From Brachionus koreanus (lineage: Eukaryota; Rotifera; Eurotatoria; Ploima; Brachionidae), in assembly GCA_016987375.1 (NCBI GenBank), contig PJRA01000473.1, positions 572,422 to 603,657 of the forward strand: 31,236 nt of DNA, read 5' to 3'. Below the pieces are notes generated by a model. The model was not told the DNA's origin and searched no databases. It saw nothing but the letters and a program-made list of their open reading frames with translations. Positions 1-7,830 of the stretch are shown here, piece by piece. Within the stretch, counting starts at the first letter, position 1, and each line of letters begins with the position of its first letter. The position numbers and the translations under genes were made by a program.

Positions 1-284
1 CATAAGCGACCATCCTTCCCATGTTAAAATCGGCCCCCTTGGGATGCGTGCATAAAAATTCAGATTTCATGATTTGACGCGGCGTTAAAATCAAAAAAAC
101 TTGAAATTAATGCTGGGTCAAAAACCGAAAATTCGGTCTTGACGTCGCTTATGCGTGCATTTAAACCCGAGATTCAAAAGTTATCCCGTGCATGATATCG
201 CAAGGGTTTACGGTATAATTAAGCAAAAATGAGGTTTGAAAATTATTTAAGTCTTTTTTTAGAACAAAAAATTTTTAAAAAATT
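1..284. other. Unassigned GC-richer repeat-like segment at window edge
   Basis: No open frame of note. The first 230 bases are clearly less AT-rich than the flanking DNA. The ten bases CATAAGCGAC at 1-10 recur as their reverse complement at 144-153, and GATGCGTGCAT-like strings occur near 44 and 151. This could be one end of a small inverted-repeat element cut by the window edge. From about 231 the sequence is plain AT-rich. Confidence 0.3.
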
Positions 285-760
285 TACCATTTAATTAATA
301 GTTCTTGCTTCAACATTCTAACAAGAATATCTGAGACCATTCTAATATCCATTGAAAAACATGTCGGGCAGTCACCGCTATAGCAAATTTTTTTGCAATT
401 TTGCAGGAAAACTATCCCTGTGCATTCTCTCTAATGCATCTTAATATTACCTCTTTCTCTTCTGATAATAATAAAGAAACTCTATTTAGCTGTGCATTTT
501 CCAATCCACTAGTTTATACATTTCAATCAAATCTCATCTCACTCTCCTTTCACTAAGTTTTGTTAGATCCATCTTCGACAATCTCATTTCGTAGTTAATA
601 GCTCTCAAAGTCAAAGATGTGAGGCGTTCCTGGACTTTTTCTAAAGCATTCACATTTATCTTTTTCCTTAGATTCCACGCTTGAACCGCAAACGGGTTAC
701 TCACCCATTTTAACCCGAAATACACAGTTTTTAGACTTTTTGTATTCGAGTTTACACCTT
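285..760 (-). mobile_element. Degenerate non-LTR (LINE) reverse transcriptase C-terminus
   Basis: Read on the minus strand, 725-534 encodes AVQAWNLRKKINVNALEKVQ followed by ERLTSL and KLSERRVR. This is the familiar thumb region after the polymerase domain in CR1/L2/Jockey-type elements (AVQAW..., LEKVQ..., L..L..RR). The frame continues past a stop at 531-533 (TGA where Gly is usual) as DLIEMYKLVDW, matching the family's GDLIE.YK. Further down, around 290-350 (+ coordinates), a second frame gives FFN followed after stops by NVEARTIN, like the final FF.NR....VV.A.TIN block. The copy is 5'-truncated, has several stops and frame changes, and is dead. The family assignment is from motif memory, not a search. 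Confidence 0.7.
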
Positions 761-847
761 TTCAAAAGATCATAAATTTAAAAAAAAATGAAAAAAGAAA
801 GATTTTAAATTAGACAAAGTTAAATCAAACCTTATTTATTAAGAAAA

Positions 848-1405
848 CTAATCTTGATCTTCATTATGTTCTTTAATAATTTCAAAATTTGTTCTCAACA
901 TAGACCTATCTATAAGAAGATCAGTTTCCATGATTTGATTTTACTTATTTGATACTATTCCACACAAACTAAAAAAGCGTTCTACACAAGCACTCAAGCT
1001 ATTTATATTTAACAAAATCAAAGCTTGTTCACTCAATTTAAGCAAAGAAACTTTATGCCTATTAGAAAATTCTTTAGTACTCTCACATGATAAAATAAAT
1101 CTATTATTATTTAAGGGAATAATTAAAAAAGGTGAATGATGCGAAGAAGAAAAGAATGATTTTAATAATTTAGAATTAGGGGATTTTGATGGGGATTTAT
1201 ATGCAGTATTTATAGATTAATTAGAATTTTCATTTGGTTTTGGTTTGAAAAAATTCTTTCCAATCACTTTAAGACTGGCAAGTCCTTTTGCAAAAGTTAA
1301 TGGAACAAAATGATGATAAAAATATTGTAACTTTTTTTTCATTAAATAGATCGACTTCTCATCAAAAGTAATCATTACTTCAAACAAATTTCTAATCTGT
1401 TTGTA
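848..1405 (-). pseudogene. hAT-superfamily transposase C-terminal remnant
   Basis: A single minus-strand frame runs from about 1405 to the stop at 848-850 with only two internal stops. Near 950-1020 it reads ILLNINSLSACVERFFSLCG, then IVSNK. This is the hAT C-terminal dimerisation block (S.S.ERFFS..G.....K), normally followed by RN.L. Here a TAA follows SNK and the frame resumes as NQIMETDLLIDRSML. The dimerisation domain is the most conserved part of hAT transposases, so the superfamily call is reasonable, but the N-terminal BED finger and catalytic core are not visible. The part at 1340-1370 resembles a mariner motif rather than hAT (see findings). The 731-bp foldback element sits immediately upstream in the gene's direction, possibly inside the old transposase gene. 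Confidence 0.7.
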
Positions 1406-1417
1406 TTTGGTAATGTA

Positions 1418-1425
1418 TTAAATAA
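1418..1425. repeat. Target site duplication, left copy (TTAAATAA)
   Basis: Eight bases immediately outside the left terminus of the foldback element, identical to 2157-2164. Confidence 0.88.
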
Positions 1426-1614
1426 TAGTGTTGGGTAACGGCCTACGGCCTGATTTGAACTGTCGATAGCCGTGAATTTAACGGCCGCATATTAGACCAC
1501 CCGTATCTGAGCCGTCTTTAAAAGTAACGGCCGTGTGGCGACCGGCCAACAGAATGGCCGTTTAACGGCAGACCGGCTGGCCACCACACGGTCCAAAATA
1601 AAGATTTTGTTTGA
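1426..1614 (+). repeat. Left terminal inverted repeat of the foldback element
   Basis: It pairs with 1965-2156 with gaps. The best-matching blocks are the outer ten bases, the CCGGCCAACAGAA block followed by GCCGTT.AACGGC, and the inner GGCCACCACACGGTCCAAAA followed by ATTTTGTTTGAT. Confidence 0.8.
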
Positions 1615-1964
1615 TTTTATTTTTTAAGCTTTGTTTCAAATTTTGTTTTAAGAATAAATTAAAAGTTTAATTAGATTCTCATTTAAAGTTCATCATCAAT
1701 TTTTGAAGTTTATTTTTAATATATTTAAGTTCTTTTTATCATAAAAAATCAAAAATTCGAATTAAAAATTTATCCAATTTATACTATTAATAGATTTAAT
1801 TTCAAATTTTGATCAAATAAAAAAAATTCAATTATTAAATGTCTAAATTATTTATAAATAAAAGATTTTAAAAAATATGTGAAACATTATTATCAAAAAT
1901 TACCTAAAATAAAATATAAGATAAATAAAAATATAAATATTAATGCCAATAAATTTTATTAAAC

Positions 1965-2156
1965 ATCAAACAAAATTTTTATTTTGGACCGTGTGGTGGC
2001 CAGTCGGTCTTCACTTGGTCGGCCGTTTAACGGCTTTTCTGTTGGCCGGCCATTTCTCGTTCGGTCTTTTTGATGGCCGCTGCTTCGTCGGCTAGCCACG
2101 GTCTCGGTATTTTTTTTTGGCCGGACACGTGGCCTTTAGGCCGGCCCCCAACACTA
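1965..2156 (-). repeat. Right terminal inverted repeat of the foldback element
   Basis: This is the reverse complement of the left arm with substitutions and small indels. It starts at ATCAAACAAAAT and ends CCCAACACTA. The divergence between arms is larger than the perfect target duplication would suggest, so arm divergence probably predates this insertion. Confidence 0.8.
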
Positions 2157-2164
2157 TTAAATAA
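2157..2164. repeat. Target site duplication, right copy (TTAAATAA)
   Basis: Eight bases immediately outside the right terminus of the foldback element, identical to 1418-1425. Confidence 0.88.
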
Positions 2165-2383
2165 TAAATTATGTAATTCCATTAAAATTCTTAAAACTCA
2201 GTAATAAAACTCCATCTTCCATTAGATAAAAACAAAATAAAATTTTAAAAGATTAAAATAGCAAAAAAAAAAAGTAAAAATAACCAAAAAATTTTTTAAA
2301 ATATTTATGTTGTTTTCTTATTTCTATAAATAATGATTAAAAGATTATAATAAAAAAGTAAAATTAAATTAATATTTTTTAAG

Positions 2384-2734
2384 TTCGAGAATTGAAATTA
2401 GAGGAATTAATCGTTCCAACTGTTCAAATTCATTTAGAACGTTGGTAAATAGTGAAAAAAGTGTTTTATTGTATGAAGATCAAAATAGTAGTAGTTACAT
2501 TCAAAAGTTAAATTGTTTGAATTCAAAAATATGCAACATAGTTCAAACAAATTCGAGTTGGAATAAAAATCGTCGATGTCAACTGCATTCTCTAGAGCGA
2601 ACTCGATTCAGATCAATGAACGATTGGCTGATGGTGTGGGACGCTTTTGCTAAAAACAGTACAAGAAGCAAAATTCTCTTAATAGATACATCTAAACTAT
2701 TGGAAACAGTCGACTCACATCTTAAACGACACAG
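2384..2734 (+). CDS. GGNBP2: GGNBP2-like exon upstream of the 3-kb intron
   Basis: The acceptor TTTTTTAAG ends at 2383 and the donor AG|GTTGGT is at 2734/2735. From 2386 one frame reads RELKLEELIVP, then QIHLERW, resembling the family's REVLSAL.QLVP....RSVERL block. The frame then hits TAA at 2446-2448. The frame one base back, open from 2442, reads LVNSEKSVLLYEDQ and continues without interruption to RRCQLHSLERTRF, NDWLMVWDAFAK, LLIDTSKLLETVDSHLKRHR. Two overlapping frames each carrying homologous sequence imply a one-base indel around 2437-2444. The Cys pair usual in the VPCVGC segment is not seen here. Confidence 0.75.
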
Positions 2735-5700
2735 GTTGGTTTTGATTTTAATTTTCAAAAAATAAAATGAGAATTTTTTCAATTAAATTTAAAATTATTT
2801 GGATTTTTGATAGTAATTTATAAACACTTTTTTTTAAACATGTGTTTATACATACCAAGTTTGATATAAGATGAGCTTAGAGATATAAAATAATACAAAA
2901 TAAGCACTAGTAGAACCCGTGCTACCTTAGTCTCTCCAAGAGGTTGAGTCAATTTTTTACAAAACTAGAGAGAAGAGATCAGAAAAATGAATCAATACAT
3001 TTTAAAAAAAATAATTATTATGCGGTTAAACTGCGACATCACAATAGTAGCAAAAAAAATTAGTAAATATTATATCAAAAAGTAGCAAAAGTAATTTTTT
3101 ATTAGGCTAAAAAATAATAAAAAAATGAAAAAAAATAAGCAATCAATTGAAATTTTTTTTAAATTCTTTTAATCAGCTTATCACACATGCCCTGTACCTC
3201 TTTTTTGAACTAATTGAGTTGAGTTTACATTTATTGCTTGTAAAACTAACAAGTTTATCGACTTGAAACTCATTTTGACTGAATTGCATGATGTTCAAGT
3301 CTTCATTGAAAAAAGTTCTTGATTGATTCGAGCCATTTCCCAGCATGGACATGAAAATTTGTTATTTTTTTATTTGTTTTCTGTATCGAGGTAGAGCTCT
3401 TCAAAAAAAGAGGAACTAGTAAGGTAGCAATTACAACACTGTAAGTTTTATGTTTTTTGACATTTCATTCTAAAAGCCTATCAAACGTATGCCAACTATC
3501 TTTTCAGATAATCATCAAATAATCATTTAATTAGCTATTTTCTTTTTTTTTCAGAATAAAGTTCTTCTTTCATAACACAACCGTCTGCAACAAGCTCAGA
3601 GTGTATTATGTCCTGGATACTCCATCAAACACACAATATCATCTTTCTATCAAAGTGTTCTTATTTCATGACTTGTTGAGCTGTTTGAGATGAGTCCAAC
3701 CATTGATTTCTGTTGTCATAATTTCGAAAAAAGATCCACTTCTCATCAAAAGTAATGATCGGTCTTAAAAATCGTTTTCTAGAGTATTTTTTATTAGTTA
3801 AAAAATAAAATAAAATATAATAAAAATTTAAATGTGTGGTTGAATATTGAATATTGTATGGAGTTGCTGTCTTTGTTCCTCTGAGGCTTCCTTTCATCAC
3901 TATTAACTTATTTGAACAAAACATGCACCCTTCTTACTAAAAGCACATTTTCGCTCAATATGTTTCATGAGTTACTGCTGTTGACGATTGACCTTTTTCC
4001 AATAATGACACATTAGTTGGTTTTGTCAAATTTACTGCACAAAACAACAGAAGAAAATGTTTAAAATTCTTATAATTTTTTTTAAAGATGATAACCAAGT
4101 TATGTCTAAATATAGTGCAGCATTCATCGTTGAATTTTCTTTAACATTGTAAAACTTGGCTTCAGTTTATTTTACACATTTAATTAACTACCAGATTTGA
4201 TACAGCTTTGAATGTTGCACTAAGTTGCTTTTATTTTATACCAAATTTTAACAGTACCCAAATTTTCGATTAAAAAGAAATTTTAAGAATTAGATATACA
4301 AAAAGTTAGACATATCTTATTGAAGAGCATTCAATTCCGTTTATTTTAACATTAAATATGACTCAAAGTTTTAGAACTACAATGAGTATAAAATCAAAAA
4401 TGTTCAAGTCATTTGACTCGTTTGAATAAAATTTTTAAATCCTCGTATCTTTTGAATAGATTTTTCAAATGAATATATCTTTTTTAATTTTTTTAGATTT
4501 TAAAATTTTCTTAAAAAAATGATAAAGTTCGCGCGATGCAAAACTTCCACACTATCTTCAGATTTGGATTTCGACCTCATTTTTAGATTCTACGTATATG
4601 AAAACCTAGGGTTAGCCAAAATTTTAGGGGGGGTCAAAAATTTATTTTTTTGGATAAGGGGGTCTGAAACTTTACAGCCTTATATTGAGTGTATCTTATT
4701 TAAGAGATTTTATCTCAGAATTTTATCAAACATATCTACCCGATCGACACATTTTCTGATAGAGAATTAAATGTTCTATATTCTGAGATGGTTATCTTTA
4801 AAAAAAAAATTGAGAATTTTTTTTCGGAAAAAAATCGAAAATTTTGACATTTTTAACTTTTTTGGGATCTACTTTTTTCCAAACCCCTTTACCTATATAT
4901 TATTATATAAATTCTAAAACTAGACCAAATTCTGAACAAAACTATGGTTTTACCTTTTTTATTTATTTAGTTTAAAATTTTTTTTAATCGATCAAAAAAG
5001 GAGCCTAAGTATTTCAAAGTTTATTTAAAAAATAATCCTAGAATTAATGATAATTTTGTAAAAAAAATCATATTATTCGGATTTAATATAAACCACTGTA
5101 TCCGCCAAAGCCTAATCCATAACCACCTCCGTAAGATAAACTTGAACAGCAAGGATTAACTGGGACAGGAGTTGGAACTGGAACCGGTGTTGGAACAGGT
5201 ATTGGTGCTGGTATTGGCACAGGTACAGGTCTTGGTGCTGGCAATGCCAATGGCATAGCTGGAGCAATTGGAATAGCTGGATAACCGCATCCGCGAGAAC
5301 GACCACAACCCATTTTGATTTGATTTGATTTGATTGAAGAATTTGCTGAATTCGATTTGATTTGAAAACTCTGTATTCACAAACTTCTATTTATAAGCTT
5401 GGAGAATAATTTTAATTTAATTGTTTGATGGTAGAAATTGTATAGGCTTTTTGTTAAGCTAAATTAATATTATTAAATTAAAATTTTTTTTTCAAATCAG
5501 ATGAATTGAATCTTTTTTTTTTTGGATTCTATTTAAAAAAAAAAAAGAAAAAAAAATAATGAGCCATAAAAAAATAATAAGTTTGTGTGGTATTTGATCA
5601 ACCAAAAATTCTATTTATTAATTTAAAAATTTAATTATTCATTCTAGTTTATTGATTTAAATTGCTTAATTTAGGTTTTTTTTTATTAATAAAATTTAAA

Positions 5701-6670
5701 ATTTTTTTCAAGATTTTGTCCAGAATGTAAAGTAAAAGTTATCAAAGCTTTTAAAATTTTGACCGGTAAAATTGACGCTTCTGATGAGAAAAACTACTGT
5801 GCTTCAATCTATGATGGAATTGAGAGTTGTTCGATAACAAGCTCGGTCAAAAAAACCAAACTTCATCTAATCACGCCACATTTGCATTTGAAAAACGACA
5901 AAAACTTCATAGCTAGGCTGATTTACAAAGCTGAGACTGAGATCCAAGGCGGACGAAGAGAGCGCCACGCCAAAACGCTCGATACAGCTCAGGAAGAAGT
6001 CCTCACATGCATAGGCATTCATTTGTTTGAAAAATTTTTTCTTCTTTTCCAGTCAATTAGACTCGATGAGCAAATTTGGCAGCTCATGGTTTATTCTAGT
6101 ATTACTGCATTGAAAAAAAACTTTGAGCTTAGATATGAACAACTGCAAGGTGTGTCCAATTTAGAGCTGGTGTGCGCTCAATTGCAGTCAGAAGAGACTA
6201 AGAAAAAGCTTAAACAAAAGAAAAGAAAGCGAAAAAATAAGACTAAAAGTGATACAAAAGATTTGAAGCTAGTTGACACAGACGACCATTTCTATGAATC
6301 AGAAAATTCTCAAGCTTCAAGTCCTTTGTCTAAATCGGATAATAATGAAAAATTATGTGACAAATTGTGCCATTGTTTAAGCGAGAACAAGCTAAGCTTA
6401 TTCAATTCGATGAGTAGTTCTTCTTCGTCAACTTCATCAAGTTCAACCGATGATTTAAAAGATTTTAGCTTTGCTTCATTTATCAATGAGTCTGATAGCA
6501 TGGAGAACAATGATGATAGTTTGATGCTGATTACAGATGAGGAGAAAAACGAGTATTATGCAAACAAGAGTATCTATTTGAACGAAAGAACTAATAGAAG
6601 ATTGTTGTTGCGCGAAAAATTTCAAAATTTAAAGCTAAATGCCAGTTTAAAGCTAAGACCAAGAAATTGA
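2384..6670 (+). CDS. GGNBP2: GGNBP2-like protein (gametogenetin-binding protein 2), 5'-partial, two exons
   Basis: Two exons, 2384-2734 and 5713-6670, encode the conserved body and C-terminus of the GGNBP2/ZNF403 family. Exon one ends CAC-AG|GTTGGT and exon two starts AG|A-TTT-TGT. Splicing makes ...HLKRHR-FCPECKVKV, which is collinear with vertebrate GGNBP2 as I remember it (LRKHRFCTDCK.KVLRAY). Diagnostic blocks are RRCQLHSL, LLIDTSKLLET, GGRRERHAKT, AQEEVLTCIGIHL and a Lys-rich KKRKRKNK tract. The tail matches the family's C-terminal YANKSIYLNERTNR..LREKF block. Between them lies a Ser/Asp-rich disordered stretch. The family is a metazoan regulatory protein linked to spermatogenesis and gametogenetin binding, with poorly known biochemistry. 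The N-terminal exons are not in the window, and the first exon needs a one-base frame change near 2440, so either a sequence error or decay is possible. Confidence 0.85.
3358..3445 (-). mobile_element. LINE 3'-end fragment (short copy)
   Basis: On the minus strand it reads CNCYLTSSSFF, then EELYLDTENK and a stop, followed by A-rich DNA. The longer LINE remnant at 6885-7640 has CNCYLTISSFFPES at the corresponding place, and its 3' part also carries the GAGCT...CGGTACAGAAA string. Only the 3' tail survives here, as expected for a 5'-truncated insertion. Confidence 0.55.
3553..3790 (-). pseudogene. mariner-family transposase remnant
   Basis: The minus strand encodes IITFDEKWIFFRNYDNRNQW, then LDSSQTAQQ, the block around the second catalytic aspartate of mariner transposases (DEKWI.......R..WL). 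After a TAA the same frame continues RKMILCV-stop-WSIQDIIHSELVADG, matching the family's KVM..VWWD..GIIH.ELL. Two in-frame stops show it is inactive. The N-terminal helix-turn-helix and terminal repeats are not evident. Sequence similar to the copy at 12822-13230 extends to about 4040. Confidence 0.8.
4057..4270. repeat. Dispersed repeat fragment (copy related to 19850-20110)
   Basis: It shares AAAATTCTTATAA.TTTTTTT at its start and GTTGCTTTTATTTTATACCA, then AATTT, near its end with the segment around 19855-20100, with more variable sequence between. It has no coding capacity. I take it as part of a non-coding repeat family. Confidence 0.4.
4290..4400. repeat. Dispersed repeat fragment, copy 1 (core 4326-4352)
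   Basis: The 27-base core beginning AGCATTCAATTCCG recurs at 8206-8232 with one mismatch, and more divergently near 14022-14048. Similarity to the third copy extends upstream (GTT.GACATA...TTGAAGAGCAT). The nature of the element is unknown. Confidence 0.45.
5020..5025 (-). terminator. Poly(A) signal AATAAA for the 76-aa gene
   Basis: AATAAA on the minus strand 58 bases past the stop codon. In DNA this AT-rich the hexamer alone is weak evidence, but its position is right. Confidence 0.45.
5083..5313 (-). CDS. Small Pro/Val-rich, Gly/Tyr-tailed protein, 76 aa, function unknown
   Basis: Intronless complete frame from ATG at 5311-5313 to TAA at 5083-5085. The order is a Cys/Arg/Gly-rich start (MGCGRSRGCGYP), an Ala/Ile/Pro linker, a 24-residue alternating Pro-Val/Ile/Ala/Thr tract at about residues 28-52, NPCCSS, then a Gly/Tyr-rich tail (YGGGYGLGFGGYSGLY). 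There is no signal peptide or membrane helix. A TATA box sits 75 bases upstream of the ATG and a poly(A) signal lies downstream, so it looks like a real, simply regulated gene nested antisense in the GGNBP2 intron. The composition suggests an intrinsically disordered structural or cross-linked protein, as found in cuticle, egg coat or sperm structures, but that is inference. I recognise no family. The two other frames over this interval are shadows. Confidence 0.68.
   Translation of the reverse strand: MGCGRSRGCGYPAIPIAPAMPLALPAPRPVPVPIPAPIPVPTPVPVPTPVPVNPCCSSLSYGGGYGLGFGGYSGLY
5314..5335 (-). repeat. Pentamer repeat TCAAA in the 5' leader
   Basis: Four consecutive copies of the pentamer run right up to the ATG of the 76-aa gene on the minus strand, and two further copies lie near 5354-5364. 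Confidence 0.75.
5388..5395 (-). promoter_or_regulatory. TATA box (TATAAATA) of the 76-aa gene
   Basis: TATAAATA on the minus strand in a locally GC-containing context (AAGCTTATAAATAG), 75 bases upstream of the ATG. This allows a short 5' leader of about 45 bases. Confidence 0.6.
5713..6670 (+). CDS. GGNBP2: GGNBP2-like terminal exon
   Basis: The acceptor TTTTTTTCAAG ends at 5712 and the stop TGA is at 6668-6670. The exon encodes 319 residues counting from FCPECK. The first 130 or so are the conserved zinc-ligand-like and helical region (CPEC, GGRRERHAKT, AQEEVLTC, EQIWQLM), followed by a basic tract, a Ser-rich disordered segment with runs of serine near 6414-6446, and the conserved C-terminal helix. 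It is much shorter than the vertebrate C-terminal half because the linker is compressed. Confidence 0.87.
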
Positions 6671-6849
6671 TTGTTTAGATTGGATTGTGTAGATATAACG
6701 AGCTAAAGAAACATTCATTAACTAGATAATTTTTTTCTTTTTTTTTCTATTGTTTTTGAAAATTGCGTCCAAATTTTAAAAAAAAATTTGACTTCCATTA
6801 ATTTAATGTCAAAAACTGTTTTTTTTTTTTTTAAACAACAAACAAAAAA

Positions 6850-6855
6850 AATAAA
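6850..6855 (+). terminator. Candidate poly(A) signal for the GGNBP2-like gene
   Basis: AATAAA 180 bases after the TGA stop, inside an A-rich tract. It is a plausible 3' UTR end, but the hexamer is common here. Confidence 0.35.
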
Positions 6856-6884
6856 TTGATGATATTAAAAAAATTTTTTTTGCA

Positions 6885-7640
6885 AGATTTTTATTTTTAT
6901 TATTATTATTATTTATTTGTATTTCTGTACCGAGCTTTAGCTCCTTCAGATTAAAAATAAAAATAAAATCAAAATAAAGTTAAATCGAATAAAATAAAAA
7001 TAAAAATTAAGAAAAAAATAAAGAATAATAAAAGTTAAAAAGTAGAGAAATATTAAATTAAAATTAGATAAATTAAGATAGAGAGCAACAGAATACATTT
7101 TTATATATTTGATGATTCAGGAAAAAAAGAGGAAATAGTAAGATAGCAATTACACAATGGAGTTGGGTACTCGATATTTCTTGTTTCGAAACCTTTGTTA
7201 AGTAGTTTAAGTTTATTATATGCCTCATAATGTAATATGTTGGAGGGAGTATCATATCTTAATTTTAATATAGAACGAATCGCTGAATTTTGGTTTACTT
7301 CTAATCTTTTTTATATTAGTTTCTGAAAGAGAGTTAAGACAAGGGAACGAAAAGTCTAGAATAGATCCAATCAAAGACTTATAAAGGTTTCCTAAAGTGC
7401 TAAAGTCAAGGCCCCATTTTTTATTTGACAAGATTTTGATTAAGTTTAGCCTTGAATTGCAGCGTTCTTTAATTTCTTCTATCATTGAAGAAAAGGTTAG
7501 TTTAGTATCGAATGGTTTTCGATTTTATTCCCATAGATCTTTAAATTAAAAATAGAACTTTCTTTGTTGTTCTTAGGGAAAAATCATTGAGCAAGACTTT
7601 TCAACGGAGATCTTCATTTTCCACTTGGTCGAACCATTAA
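6885..7640 (-). mobile_element. 5'-truncated LINE (non-LTR) remnant with ATT-repeat tail
   Basis: Read from high to low coordinates, WKMKISVEKSCSMIF (about 7620-7575) is followed by MIEEIKERCNSRLNLIK (from 7485), then KKWGLDFSTL.NLYKSLIGSILDF, the region after the polymerase domain in Jockey-like elements. A frame change near 7300 then gives QNSAIRSILKLRYDTPSNIL and LHYEAYNKLKLLNKG, the family's QN.ALR.I..L.YDTPSN block. The 3' part ends in an (ATT)n/(AAT)n microsatellite at about 6897-6913, typical of LINE tails. An A-rich stretch at about 6955-7120 seems inserted relative to the copy at 3358. Multiple stops and shifts make it inactive. Confidence 0.8.
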
Positions 7641-7830
7641 TTATCCACAACTACCCATGTAGTGCAGTTGATTGAATTGTGAGCAGATGTCATGTCAAAG
7701 CAAAAAACATAGTCAAAACTTCGATTATACTTATATATGAATGAAAGAAGTCGTTTGTCAGAATATGTAAAGTATTTTACATCGTCCAAACTAAGTGAAC
7801 ATGGTAAGCGATATAGCATATTTGAAAGTT
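7637..7830 (-). pseudogene. Possible upstream part of the same LINE (YxDD region), uncertain
   Basis: A 60-codon open stretch on the minus strand reads LSLDDVKYFTYSDKRLL and continues. It lies just upstream of the LINE WKMKI motif at roughly the spacing expected for the reverse transcriptase catalytic .ADDVKL. motif. The second residue of the motif is not the usual Ala and the rest does not match well, so the identification is weak. Confidence 0.3.

Larger units (their letters stand above)
1426..2156. mobile_element. Non-autonomous hAT-like foldback/MITE element, 731 bp
   Basis: The element begins TAGTGTTGGG (1426-1435) and ends CCCAACACTA (2147-2156). It is flanked by a perfect 8-bp direct repeat TTAAATAA at 1418-1425 and 2157-2164. 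An 8-bp target duplication with termini of the T/CA-G-G type is the signature of hAT transposition. The arms (about 190 bp each) are unusually GC-rich for this window and full of GGCCG/CGGCC sub-repeats. Subterminal repeats of this kind bind transposase in known hAT elements. The inner ends of both arms share GGCCACCACACGGTCCAAAA and its complement. The centre (about 1615-1964) is AT-rich with no coding capacity. The intact duplication suggests a fairly recent insertion mobilised in trans. Confidence 0.88.
2735..5712 (+). other. GGNBP2 intron hosting transposon remnants and an antisense gene
   Basis: A 2,978-bp GT-AG intron defined by the phase-compatible exons on each side. It contains a LINE 3' tail (about 3358-3445), a mariner remnant (about 3553-3790, with repeat similarity to 4040), repeat fragments at 4057-4400 and the complete small gene at 5083-5313. 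The stretch 2735-3350 shows nothing beyond AT-rich sequence. The stretch 4400-5010 contains a G-rich patch (4627-4670) and an 83-codon open frame that I do not consider a gene. Confidence 0.8.

Noticed and set aside
2442..2765. Complete 107-aa gene starting at 2442 and ending at 2765
   Set aside because: There is no ATG at 2442, and the residues after HLKRHR are intronic. Splicing at 2734 to 5713 restores GGNBP2 homology.
2579..2782. Minus-strand 67-codon frame
   Set aside because: Opposite the GGNBP2 exon that has clear homology. No independent support.
4519..4770. Plus-strand 83-codon frame in the GGNBP2 intron
   Set aside because: No recognisable motif, no splice context, and it runs through a G-run and AT-rich repeat-like DNA.
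5112..5380. Two further minus-strand frames over the 76-aa gene
   Set aside because: They overlap the Pro/Val frame out of register and have repeat-driven composition. The chosen frame has the better-ordered protein and the start context next to the TATA box.
6310..6510. Minus-strand 66-codon frame
   Set aside because: Antisense shadow of the Ser-rich part of the GGNBP2 terminal exon.
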